NCBI GenBank assembly: GCA_029240245.1
Contig: JARBTJ010000021.1
Span: forward strand, 1-53,006
DNA from: Herbinix sp.
GTDB lineage: Bacteria > Bacillota > Clostridia > Lachnospirales > Lachnospiraceae
Length of the DNA: 53,006 nt
Direction of reading: 5' to 3'
Shown here in pieces: positions 18,209 through 26,151 of this stretch. The notes beneath the pieces are model-generated. The model ran no database searches, was not told where the DNA came from, and saw only the letters and a program-made list of their open reading frames with translations. Made by a program: the position numbers and the translations under genes. The stretch's first letter is position 1. The number at the start of each line of letters is the position of its first letter.

Positions 18209-18223
18209 TGATAATAATTATCA
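18209..18223. promoter_or_regulatory. Fur box 2, upstream of the feo promoter
   Basis: TGATAATAATTATCA is a perfect 7-1-7 palindrome identical to the consensus form of Fur operators. It sits 10 bp upstream of the -35 hexamer. With box 1 it would allow repression of the promoter from both sides under iron sufficiency. Confidence 0.85.
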
Positions 18224-18229
18224 TTTCCA

Positions 18230-18274
18230 CAAAAAAGCAGGCAATTTATGAAATTTTTCACAAACTGCCTGCCT
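18230..18274 (-). terminator. intrinsic terminator after the phospholipase-like gene
   Basis: On the minus strand GCAGGCA and TGCCTGC (with further pairing between TTTGTGAAA and TTTCATAAA) form a hairpin followed by TTTTTTG. It begins about 20 bp past the stop codon at 18293 and separates that gene from the feo promoter. Confidence 0.85.
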
Positions 18275-18292
18275 ATCGGGTGGAATTCCCCT

Positions 18293-18991
18293 TTAATCCT
18301 TCATTGATTTTATTGTTTCAGATGAAACCTTACACTGTTCTTTTAAGACCTGATAGATATCGTTTACTGCTTCATCAACAAACTGTTCCATATTAGCTTC
18401 TGTCAGATACTTATATTCACGCTCCAAATTCAAATGCTCCGCCCGGTAAAACTGTACAATATATTCCTGACGTTTCACAAACGCATCCTGGGCAAACTCC
18501 TCCATGAACGTATTTGTAAAGTCTCTCGCCGCCTCATAAATAAGAAATGCAGAAAACTCCGGATTCTTCTTTAAGAACAAATGGTCAAGATCATACCAGT
18601 CACCCTTCATTGCCCAAATGAACGCATTCATATCTCCCTGGAATTCGAATAAATATTTTTCCTTAGCAGCGTTAAATACTTTTTTATGCCAGAATACATC
18701 AGTCAGCAAATGTACATAGTAACCAAGATAAAAGGATCTCTCCTTGTTCCCATGGGATTTATCTTTTAGATATTTATCGAAAAATTTGTCTGGTGAGATT
18801 GTATTCTTCTTATCCTCCGGATCTTCACAAAAATGGGAAACTTCTGATGGAGGCGTATAAGCCGACCAGTCGGAATTAGGAACTCCGCTGTCCGGAGCGA
18901 TATTTCCCACTATGAATTCTGTGCTAGACAATGTCTCTATTTGTGACAGCAGCTTATCGGCTATCCGTAAATGCACAATCCACGATGCCAT
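18293..18991 (-). CDS. zinc-dependent phospholipase C-like protein
   Basis: A 232-residue protein of the zinc-dependent phospholipase C/PF00882-like group, an all-helical fold with a tri-zinc site. Visible ligand candidates are W4 and H7 in MASWIVHLRIADKLL, D in GNIAPDSG, H in EVSHFCED and the HLLTDVFWH helix near residues 110-120. The ATG at 18991 follows GGAGG and starts exactly where the family starts; a longer in-frame opening to 19045 is not needed. There is no signal peptide, so unlike clostridial alpha toxin it is probably cytoplasmic, as are most members in commensal Clostridia. The substrate is unknown. Confidence 0.82.
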   Translation of the reverse strand: MASWIVHLRIADKLLSQIETLSSTEFIVGNIAPDSGVPNSDWSAYTPPSEVSHFCEDPEDKKNTISPDKFFDKYLKDKSHGNKERSFYLGYYVHLLTDVFWHKKVFNAAKEKYLFEFQGDMNAFIWAMKGDWYDLDHLFLKKNPEFSAFLIYEAARDFTNTFMEEFAQDAFVKRQEYIVQFYRAEHLNLEREYKYLTEANMEQFVDEAVNDIYQVLKEQCKVSSETIKSMKD

Positions 18992-19073
18992 TCTTATCCT
19001 CCGTATTAATTTATTTAGGTTTATGAAACGGTGTAAAAGATCCATAACTAAAGCTTTTCAACGACCCTCCCAC

Positions 19074-19208
19074 TTATTTATTAATCTGATTTAAAAATTT
19101 TCTAACCTGACTGTGGCTTTTTAACCGAATAAATTCTTTATTCCCATATTTTCTTTGCAATTCCATGATACGATCTCGGCCTTGTTTAGGGAATTTATAG
19201 TCTACCAT
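19074..19208 (-). CDS. small basic protein, coupled to the nitroreductase gene
   Basis: An open frame of 44 residues starts with the ATG that overlaps the nitroreductase stop codon (start at 19208, upstream stop at 19202). It begins MVDYKFPKQGRDRIMELQRK and ends RKFLNQINK: basic, helical and without Cys or membrane segments. The overlap allows coupled translation and codon use looks normal. I do not recognise a family. It could be a real small protein or a chance frame. Confidence 0.4.
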   Translation of the reverse strand: MVDYKFPKQGRDRIMELQRKYGNKEFIRLKSHSQVRKFLNQINK

Positions 19209-19711
19209 TCTTCATAATGCAATTTGGTGGTATCGTATCTTTCAGCCGCCTTCTTTTCTTCACCCTTATGTCCGAGAACCATCATACCCACAGGAATGAT
19301 ATGATCCGGTATGAAACAAATCTGTCTCATTGCATCGGTAAGCTCGGTAACTGGATATAAACCACACCATACTGCTCCAAGACCTATTCCATGTGCAGCC
19401 AGCAGCATATTTTCCATCGCCGCGGAACAATCTTCAATTAAAAACCCTGTCATCTGCTGTTTGTTTGTATCTCCGCACAGCAGAATACAAATCTCCGCTT
19501 TGGGAAGCATTTTCGCATAGGTGTGTGCCTTAGCAATCTGTTCAAACTTCTCCTTATTCTTAATTACAATGAAGTCCCATGGCTGAAGATTATGTGCAGA
19601 AGGTGCATGAAATCCTGCCTTTAAAACTGCCTCTAAATCCTGATCCGAAACCGGTTCACCTGTAAATCTGCGTACGCTCCTGCGTGTATAAATTGCTTCT
19701 AAGACATCCAT
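19202..19711 (-). CDS. nitroreductase-family flavoprotein
   Basis: A 169-residue protein of the FMN-dependent nitroreductase family. It starts with MDVLEAIYTRRSVRRFTGEP, the FMN-phosphate contact region, then HAPSAHNLQPWDFIV and, toward the end, GLGAVWCGLYPV and VGMMVLGHKGEEK. These small members reduce nitro compounds, quinones or enones with NAD(P)H. The start ATG at 19711 follows AAAGGATTG. It appears to be monocistronic apart from the overlapping 44-residue frame. The physiological substrate is unknown. Confidence 0.93.
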   Translation of the reverse strand: MDVLEAIYTRRSVRRFTGEPVSDQDLEAVLKAGFHAPSAHNLQPWDFIVIKNKEKFEQIAKAHTYAKMLPKAEICILLCGDTNKQQMTGFLIEDCSAAMENMLLAAHGIGLGAVWCGLYPVTELTDAMRQICFIPDHIIPVGMMVLGHKGEEKKAAERYDTTKLHYEEW

Positions 19712-19857
19712 AACATCAATCCTTTCGTTAGAAAATATGAAATAGTTAAATGAAATAGCTTTATATTAATTATTTGATTAACAATTCTAAATTAGTCCTG
19801 CTCTTAGAATCTCATTGATTTAATTTTTCTTTTACTTTGATTCTCAATTGCTTTGTT

Positions 19858-20343
19858 TCACTTTACCTTATGATATGCAATTCGTGCATCACCACTCTCC
19901 AAGTATATAATTCCGCACTCTGTATAACCATTTTTCTTAAGCAAATTTTGCATAATGTAATTATCTTCATGGGTATCAATTCTAATATTATTACATTGGT
20001 TAAGACACCAGTTAAGGCAATGGGAAGCAACTCCCATCTTTTTACTTGCCGAAGCGATTCTATGGACCACACCATAAGGCTCATCGTTCAGCCAATTTCC
20101 CTCATAGATATGAACATAGGTAGGATCAATGCCCAAGGTAAAACGGAAGACTCCCACTATTTGTTGATCGTCTACACACACATAACTGCTTTTATCCTTA
20201 ATATCTTTTATTATTAACTCACTACTTGGATATCCGTTCGTCCATTGATTTCGGTTTCCGTTATCCCTCATGTACTGTCTGGCTTTCTCATAGATCTCCA
20301 TAACCTTATCTAAGTCTGATATTGCCGTTTCTCTGATTTCCAT
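19858..20343 (-). CDS. GNAT-family N-acetyltransferase
   Basis: A 161-residue protein beginning MEIRETAISDLDKVMEIYEK, a typical GNAT opening, followed by an acetyl-CoA pocket region with VHRIASASKKMGVASHCLNW (the variant R/K-x-x-G-V loop) and the terminal strand NGYTECGIIYL. The ATG at 20343 is nine bases after AAGGAG; the in-frame ATG at 20373 lacks a ribosome site. The substrate is unknown. An antisense open frame over the gene is a shadow. Confidence 0.88.
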   Translation of the reverse strand: MEIRETAISDLDKVMEIYEKARQYMRDNGNRNQWTNGYPSSELIIKDIKDKSSYVCVDDQQIVGVFRFTLGIDPTYVHIYEGNWLNDEPYGVVHRIASASKKMGVASHCLNWCLNQCNNIRIDTHEDNYIMQNLLKKNGYTECGIIYLESGDARIAYHKVK

Positions 20344-20892
20344 TCTGTGCTCCTTATCTGCCTGTTTGTCCATTCATTATATAAATTCCATCGCAACACC
20401 AAATTATTACAACCACATTATAGTATTTACCCGTGAATGTAGTATTGATCGAAATCGTAATCGACTTCAATAAAATTTAAAACTGCACGAAACTAACCTT
20501 TCACAGATATATTCTATTTCTGTCACTTTAATTATAAATACTACCATTTATTATAATATTGTTTAACATCAATTTCCATACTATTTTTATAAACAATATA
20601 AGGGAGAAGCCAGAGCTTCTCCCTTCAGACTGTTGACATTCTGTATGTTGATGATTTTTTAGATTCGTCATGTTATAATACAGATAAACATATGTCGAAT
20701 AATGTAAAGAGCAGAAAATTTATATTAGGTATGGGAGGTAAATATGCAAGTCACTTGCAAAAGTGTTGTATAATAGTTGTGTGTAGCAGCTTTGCGTTTT
20801 AAATATTACATAAAAAATTATTTTCAAATATGACACGTTGTTGTCTAATTTGTCATGCTATAATGATGAAAATTTTATAGGAGGAGTAAAAA
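20344..20892. other. non-coding gap upstream of the PNPOx-like gene
   Basis: This AT-rich gap has no long gene. It holds a hairpin AAGGGAGAAGC/GCTTCTCCCTT at 20600-20625 without a clear T-run, a -35-like TTGACA at 20633, two TATAAT hexamers (20674 and 20859) each preceded by a similar T-T/C-GTCATG sequence, and a nine-codon frame at 20744-20773 behind a strong GGGAGGTAA. The second TATAAT is the likely -10 of the gene at 20893, with a poor -35. The first half may be the ruin of an older leader or gene start. Confidence 0.4.
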
Positions 20893-21384
20893 ATGAGCAG
20901 GTACGAAGAAGGTATAAGATTAATTGAGGAAAGGTGCGGCAACGGAAAAGATAATATCATTTCTCTCTCAACTATCGCAATAGAACCGAACGCTGACGGA
21001 AAACCCCGTCCTTATGTCCGTGATGTGGACGCTTATTATGAAGACGGTGTGTTTTATGTTACTACTTGGGCGAAATCAACTAAAATGCAGCAGATAGCTC
21101 AAAACAAAGAGGTTGCATTTACGGTTTGCTTCGAGTGGTTTTCCGGAAATGGAATTGGCGAAAACCTCGGATGGGTTTTAGACCCGAAAAATGCTGAGCT
21201 AAGGTCTAAACTTCGTGAAACTTTTGCTAAGTGGTACGACCACGCAAATAATGAACAGAATGAAAACTGCATTATTTTGTCCATCCGCATCACAAGAGGT
21301 ACGGTAATTAAAGACCACGGTGCTGAGCGTTACAATTTGGACTTTGTGAATAAGGTAGAGACTGAAGAAGGAAAAATTCGGTAA
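20893..21384 (+). CDS. pyridoxamine 5'-phosphate oxidase-like flavin-binding protein
   Basis: A 163-residue split-barrel protein of the PNPOx-like superfamily. It shows ISLSTIAIEPNADGKPRPYV, then DGVFYVTTWAKSTKMQQI and NKEVAFTVCFEWF, the pattern of small FMN- or F420-binding barrel proteins that are not true PdxH. The start ATG at 20893 follows AGGAGGAG. It has its own terminator at 21442-21478. Members act as general-stress, flavin reductase or heme-linked proteins; no specific reaction can be assigned. Confidence 0.85.
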   Translation: MSRYEEGIRLIEERCGNGKDNIISLSTIAIEPNADGKPRPYVRDVDAYYEDGVFYVTTWAKSTKMQQIAQNKEVAFTVCFEWFSGNGIGENLGWVLDPKNAELRSKLRETFAKWYDHANNEQNENCIILSIRITRGTVIKDHGAERYNLDFVNKVETEEGKIR

Positions 21385-21441
21385 GGCATTAAGCTGTATT
21401 TAATAAACATTTTCTTTATTACGTATTATACCATTAATATT

Positions 21442-21478
21442 CAGCACATACCTAATAAAAAGGTATGTGCTGTTTTTG
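21442..21478 (+). terminator. intrinsic terminator of the PNPOx-like gene
   Basis: An 11-bp perfect stem (CAGCACATACC with GGTATGTGCTG) and a 9-nt loop are followed by TTTTTG on the plus strand, about 60 bp past the stop codon. Confidence 0.9.
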
Positions 21479-21545
21479 TAGGATATCACCTAAAGTAATC
21501 CGCGCGCTGTCATTGGATTTCAACTACGATTTCCTGTTTTCCCGC

Positions 21546-22853
21546 TTATAGCAGTTCTAATTCCAGCACCGTATCCAGCTCGTCATAAAGCCCTGCCACT
21601 CCAAGCTCGACAAATGCATCCTTCGGGAAATCTCCGCCATTCCAAGGTCGACATAGTTTAAGCTCTGCACCATCCTCAAGAATACGCACCTTCTTAAGCT
21701 TATCCTGTAAGCCTTCAAAGCGAAAAGCTCCGACTCTTCTCTCGTGGATGTGGGCATAAATCATTTTACCATTCTGTGTATAGCGACCCCATTCGGGTTT
21801 CGCAAGCTCACATTTTCCACAGCCATAGATACTGTCACCATTCACACGCATCCATTCACCGACTTCTTTCAGTATCCTTATACTGTCCTTCGGAATCTCA
21901 CCCTTCGCATTCGGACCAACATTGATTAACATGTTTCCGCCCTTGCTGACACATTCCACCAGCATATGGATCACATTTTCCGGTGTCTTATAATCCCAGG
22001 GCTTATTTTTCGCATAGCCCCAGTTTTCATTGAGGGTTAAGCATAACTCCCAGGGTATTGGTCTTCCCAGCGCATCCAACTCACCTTCTGCCGGCATCAT
22101 ACATTCCGGAGATACAAAGTCCCCGCCATGCTCATCCGGTTCTTCTTTTCTCGCATCACCGCCAAGGCGGTTATCGATTACGATATCCGGTTGAAGTGAA
22201 CGAATCATTTCGACTAATTTAGAAGCACCCCAGGTTTCTCCGGACATATGTTCAAACTCGGTTCCTTTTAGCCGGTGGTTATCATAAGAGAAATCAAACC
22301 ACATGACATCGATTTTGCCGTAATTGGTTAGAAGTTCTCTTACCTGGTTGTGAAAATACTCCACATAATTTACCCAGTTATGTTTCACATCCTTATATTC
22401 AACACGTTCATTCATCGGATGCTGATTATCTCCATAATGAGGATAATCCGGATGATGCCAGTCAAGCAGCGAATAATATAAACCAATTTTAATACCCTCT
22501 TCACGAAATGCATCTACGTATTCTCTGACTAAATCCCGTCCACATTTTGTATTGGTGCTCTTATAGTCCGTATACTGTGAATCAAATAGGCAGAAGCCAT
22601 CGTGGTGCTTTGTGGTGAGTACCGCATACTTCATACCCGCCTCCTTAGCCAACTTTGCCCACTCCTTTGGATTATAACGGACCGGATTGAATTCTTCAAA
22701 GTACTGGTCATACTCTTTTGTGGTCATTCTCTCAAAGCTTTTAACCCACTCACCTCGTGCAGGTATTGCATAAAGCCCCCAATGAATAAACATACCAAAT
22801 CTAGCTTCTTCGAACCATTTTGTTCTTTTTTGTCTTTCCTCATACCTTCCCAT
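21546..22853 (-). CDS. GH29 alpha-L-fucosidase
   Basis: A 435-residue glycoside hydrolase family 29 enzyme. Family landmarks are FGMFIHWGLYAIP (19-31), YAVLTTKHHDGFCLFDS (76-92), the nucleophile D187 in MWFDFSYD, and the later NENWGYAKNK and KGGNMLINVGPNAKG segments. It releases alpha-L-fucose from glycans by a retaining mechanism. There is no signal peptide, so the enzyme should act in the cytoplasm on imported fucosyl-oligosaccharides. It is divergent from the AraC-type regulator at 23123, a common arrangement for an inducible carbohydrate gene. The start ATG at 22853 follows GAGGAGG. Confidence 0.95.
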   Translation of the reverse strand: MGRYEERQKRTKWFEEARFGMFIHWGLYAIPARGEWVKSFERMTTKEYDQYFEEFNPVRYNPKEWAKLAKEAGMKYAVLTTKHHDGFCLFDSQYTDYKSTNTKCGRDLVREYVDAFREEGIKIGLYYSLLDWHHPDYPHYGDNQHPMNERVEYKDVKHNWVNYVEYFHNQVRELLTNYGKIDVMWFDFSYDNHRLKGTEFEHMSGETWGASKLVEMIRSLQPDIVIDNRLGGDARKEEPDEHGGDFVSPECMMPAEGELDALGRPIPWELCLTLNENWGYAKNKPWDYKTPENVIHMLVECVSKGGNMLINVGPNAKGEIPKDSIRILKEVGEWMRVNGDSIYGCGKCELAKPEWGRYTQNGKMIYAHIHERRVGAFRFEGLQDKLKKVRILEDGAELKLCRPWNGGDFPKDAFVELGVAGLYDELDTVLELELL

Positions 22854-23026
22854 AGATGATACCTCCTCAAGAATTTTGACTATTTGGACAGTAAAATGAG
22901 CCTACTCTATTTGATACGGGATACCGAGCTGATATCAGCAGATAGCTTTTCATGTATTACATATGCATTAATCCCGTAATTTAACCGACCGAATAGTTAA
23001 CTTTATTAACTAATTGAATTCGCATA

Positions 23027-23056
23027 TTGACAGGCTCAGCATACCATTCTTATAAT
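23027..23056 (+). promoter_or_regulatory. promoter of the AraC-type regulator gene
   Basis: Perfect TTGACA (23027-23032) and TATAAT (23051-23056) hexamers are 18 bp apart. Because an in-frame upstream start would fall inside the -35 hexamer, this also supports the downstream start at 23123. The divergent gap 22854-23122 also contains a CTGATATCAG palindrome near 22930, a possible regulator site. Confidence 0.85.
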
Positions 23057-23122
23057 GAATTTGTAATAATAATTCCAAACAAAAACTTGAAAAATATTAA
23101 CCTTTCAAATACAGGAGCGATA

Positions 23123-23944
23123 ATGGACAATACAAACTTTGATTATCTCGCTAATTTATATATCAACTATTATTATGGAAGTTATACCCACTGTTCAGCG
23201 AACTGGAAAGAGTATCATGCCGTCAATTCCTTCAGCAAGTTTTACTATATCATGGAGGGTGAATGTGAGCTTGTGATCAAGGATACCGCTTATCACGGCT
23301 GCAAGGGAAGACTGTTTTTAATTCCGGCACATACTCCTCATTCCTATTATCATGTAAGTGATGATTTTGTGGTGAAATACTGGGTACATTTTGATGTCAA
23401 TGCCAACGATGAAAAATTTCTGTTGAATTTAAATCTTCCGCCCTATGTTGATGTTGGTATTGATAACGAGCTGATCAAATGCTTCCAGGATATCTTTGTC
23501 CAAGCCTCCGAAAATACTCTCGCAGCTACTCTCGGTATCAAAGCAAATCTTCTTACCTTACTGTATAAATACATATATCATACCGGAAAAAATGACCTTG
23601 TTATGAATACAAAAAACAGCCGGAACCTATATCCGGTGATTTCCTATATCAATAGCCACCTGCAGAGAAAATTAACGGTTGACGAGCTTTCTTCCATTAT
23701 GCACATGCATCCGAATTACTTTATCCGACTGTTTAAAAAGAAAATGGGTGTTCCACCCCTAAATTATATCAATAAATTAAGGGTAGAACACGCCAAAGCT
23801 ATGCTGGAAAACACCAGCCTGCCCATATCGGAAATTATGGAGCAAGTGGGTTTTAATGATTTGAGTACCTTTTCGAATTTCTTTAAGCACTACACCGATT
23901 ATAACCCTAGAGCGTTCCGAATCCGATTTAAAAATAATGCGTAA
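23123..23944 (+). CDS. AraC-family transcriptional regulator
   Basis: A 273-residue protein with an N-terminal cupin-like sensor (YYIMEGECELVIKDTAYHGC, then LFLIPAHTPHSYYHVSDDF) and a C-terminal double helix-turn-helix (LTVDELSSIMHMHPNYFIRL and LPISEIMEQVGFNDLSTFSN, ending FKHYTDYNPRAFR). I choose the ATG at 23123, behind AGGAG, since the longer frame begins inside the promoter. It most likely activates the divergent GH29 fucosidase in response to a sugar; that is inference from position. Confidence 0.93.
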   Translation: MDNTNFDYLANLYINYYYGSYTHCSANWKEYHAVNSFSKFYYIMEGECELVIKDTAYHGCKGRLFLIPAHTPHSYYHVSDDFVVKYWVHFDVNANDEKFLLNLNLPPYVDVGIDNELIKCFQDIFVQASENTLAATLGIKANLLTLLYKYIYHTGKNDLVMNTKNSRNLYPVISYINSHLQRKLTVDELSSIMHMHPNYFIRLFKKKMGVPPLNYINKLRVEHAKAMLENTSLPISEIMEQVGFNDLSTFSNFFKHYTDYNPRAFRIRFKNNA

Positions 23945-23975
23945 CGCCTTGGCTATCTTGACACAAATGATAAGT

Positions 23976-24020
23976 AAAAAGCTTCAAATCCATACTAAAA
24001 TTCCGGATTTGAAGCTTTTT
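23976..24020. terminator. bidirectional terminator between araC-type gene and hydrogenase operon
   Basis: A 16-bp perfect stem (AAAAAGCTTCAAATCC with GGATTTGAAGCTTTTT) encloses 13 nt. The outer A and T runs make it functional in both directions, for the AraC-type gene (+) and for the hyd operon (-). Confidence 0.9.
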
Positions 24021-24082
24021 AGAGAGTTGATCTTAAGAATTAAACTTTAATGGACGCAGATTAAACCCAATAAAGTGTCGGA

Positions 24083-24331
24083 TTATTTCATTTGTCTAAG
24101 TATCGTATTGTCAAAAAATGTCTTTACACCCTCCGGCTCAATTCGGTAACTCTCACCGCAGACAGAAACCGAGACACCCTTTTTGTTGCATTGTTTCATA
24201 CAAAACAAAGCTTTTAGCTCAATTTTATCATGAAGCATATTTTCTTCGATTAATTGTTGAAGGATTTGAACAACATTGTAGGAGCCATTTAAATGGCAGG
24301 AGGTGCCGACACAAACATTAACTTCCATCAT
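24083..24331 (-). CDS. small thioredoxin-fold [2Fe-2S] protein, HydA C-terminal-domain-like
   Basis: An 82-residue protein with two Cys pairs spaced as in NuoE-type thioredoxin-like [2Fe-2S] folds: CVGTSC (with a following HLNG) and FCMKQC (followed by NKKGVSV). The chosen ATG at 24331 starts one base after the hydA stop codon (TAA-T-ATG) and is about ten bases from AAGGAG. It is the last gene of the nfn-hyd operon. In Thermotoga maritima HydA an extra [2Fe-2S] domain is fused to the C-terminus; here the equivalent appears to be a separate subunit. That equivalence is inference. Confidence 0.82.
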   Translation of the reverse strand: MMEVNVCVGTSCHLNGSYNVVQILQQLIEENMLHDKIELKALFCMKQCNKKGVSVSVCGESYRIEPEGVKTFFDNTILRQMK

Positions 24332-24332
24332 A

Positions 24333-26030
24333 TTACTCATGCTCCTTCCCATGCAAATAATCTACATGCAAAAGCTCATGCACTCTGCCCTTTAATATTC
24401 CCTGGTATAAGGACATCATAAGCGGATTCTCCTCGGAATACTTTATATTACAGAGTTTATCTGCCGAATATAAGCCTTTTCCTCTATTTTCTCTAACCTT
24501 GGTTTCAGCGAAGGGCTGGCCCGCACCACAGACACAGCCGCCCGGGCATGCCATCACCTCGACAAAATCATAATGCTCGCCGGATTTGATTTTTTCGATT
24601 AGGTCACTGGTATTTTTAAGGCCGCTGACAACAGCAATTTTAAGCTCACGATCACCATATTTCACCGTCGTTTCCTTAACACCCTTCATTCCACGAACAC
24701 CCTGATAAGCAATTGACATAAGTGCAGCCTTGGACTTGTCCGAGGATAACCGGCGAAGAACCGCTTCCGTTACACCGCCCGTAACACCAAAGATGACACC
24801 TGCACCTGTCATTGTACCAAAGGGCATATCAACCGCTTCCGGTTCCATTTCCGAGAATATTAAGCCGGATTCACGTATCATCTGAATTAATTCCTGTGTT
24901 GTTATTACATAATCGACATTAGGCATGTCATCGACTTTAAATTCATCTCTTGCTGCTTCATATTTCTTAGCCGTACAGGGCATGACAGCAACATGTATGT
25001 GTCTGCGGCTTGAGGTACCGGCTTGATCCTTAATAATGGCTGCAAGCATCTGCATGGGGGATTTACAGGTGGAGACATTCGGAAGGAGTTCCGGATAATT
25101 CTTTTCACAGTACTGCACCCATGCCGGACAGCAGGATGTAAACAGTGGCAAAGGTTTATCTGTCTCTACGCGTTTTAGAAATTCATTTGATTCTTCTAAA
25201 ACCGTTAGGTCCGCTCCCGTACTGGTATCATAGACCTCATCAAAACCCATGCGGCGAAGAGCTGCAACGATCATTCCCATTGCATTCTCTTCCGATTCCA
25301 TTCCCATCTTCTTACCAAGACCAACACGCACGGCCGGGGCAATCTGTACGGTTACCTTAGTATTTTTATCATCCAACGCCTCCCAAACCTTCTGCGTATC
25401 ATTTTTTACTACAATTGCTCCGGTGGGACATACAGCAGCACACTGGCCACAGCCTACACAGGTTGATTCTGCGATAGGAATCTCAAAAGCCGTACTGATT
25501 GTCATTTTGGAACCACGATGCGCAAAATCAATGGCACCTACATTCTGAATTTCATTACAAACTCTGACACAATCGCCACAAAGGATACATTTGTTGGCAT
25601 CCCGGGTGATACATACAGAAGAATCATCAATTTTCGGTTGCTCGGCCGTATTCGGAAAACGAACACCTTTGATATTAAAACGCATGGCCAGATCCTGAAG
25701 CTTACACTTTCCGTTGTTACTGCAGGTGGTACAGTCACGGCAATGATTTGCAAGAAGAAGCTCCAGAATGTTTTTCCGGTATCGTCTCAGTCTTTCCGTA
25801 TTGGTTTTTATATTCATGCCCGATTTTGGTATCGTTGAACAGGCTGCATCGATTCCACCCCATTCATTTTCGATCATACACATACGGCAGGCACCGTAGA
25901 TAGATAATTCGGAATGATAACAGAAGGTAGGCATCTTAATTCCTACTTTACGTATGAGCTCAAGCAGATTTTTTTCACCGTTGATTTCTACGGGTATTCC
26001 ATCAATAATCATAATTTCTTTCTTATCCAT
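24333..26030 (-). CDS. hydA: [FeFe] hydrogenase catalytic subunit HydA
   Basis: A 565-residue enzyme that evolves or oxidises H2. In order: an N-terminal [2Fe-2S] domain (CYHSELSIYGACRMC), a His-ligated [4Fe-4S] motif (HCRDCTTCSNNGKC), two [4Fe-4S] clusters (CILCGDCVRVC and CVGCGQCAAVCPTGA), then the H-cluster motifs L1 TSCCPAW, L2 MPCTAKKYEA and L3 EVMACPGGCVCGAGQP. The L3 motif differs from the usual GGCxxGGGQP by a Cys and an Ala. The ATG at 26030 follows GGAGG. It forms a complex with HydB and HydC encoded upstream, coupling ferredoxin and NADH oxidation to H2 formation. A 121-bp gap before it contains a stem CTTGAAAAA/TTTTTCCAAG (26065-26095). Confidence 0.96.
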   Translation of the reverse strand: MDKKEIMIIDGIPVEINGEKNLLELIRKVGIKMPTFCYHSELSIYGACRMCMIENEWGGIDAACSTIPKSGMNIKTNTERLRRYRKNILELLLANHCRDCTTCSNNGKCKLQDLAMRFNIKGVRFPNTAEQPKIDDSSVCITRDANKCILCGDCVRVCNEIQNVGAIDFAHRGSKMTISTAFEIPIAESTCVGCGQCAAVCPTGAIVVKNDTQKVWEALDDKNTKVTVQIAPAVRVGLGKKMGMESEENAMGMIVAALRRMGFDEVYDTSTGADLTVLEESNEFLKRVETDKPLPLFTSCCPAWVQYCEKNYPELLPNVSTCKSPMQMLAAIIKDQAGTSSRRHIHVAVMPCTAKKYEAARDEFKVDDMPNVDYVITTQELIQMIRESGLIFSEMEPEAVDMPFGTMTGAGVIFGVTGGVTEAVLRRLSSDKSKAALMSIAYQGVRGMKGVKETTVKYGDRELKIAVVSGLKNTSDLIEKIKSGEHYDFVEVMACPGGCVCGAGQPFAETKVRENRGKGLYSADKLCNIKYSEENPLMMSLYQGILKGRVHELLHVDYLHGKEHE

Positions 26031-26151
26031 TAAACCTCCATCCCGCCTATAACAGCGTATCTTACTTGAAAAAGACACTTTTCAGTTTTTCCAAGAGCTT
26101 TTTCATTTGGATTTTTATAATTTCATCGACAAACAATATCAAATTTTATTC

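Noticed and set aside
19837-20217. 126-residue plus-strand frame over the GNAT gene
   Set aside because: Antisense shadow of a gene with clear family motifs and a good ribosome site.
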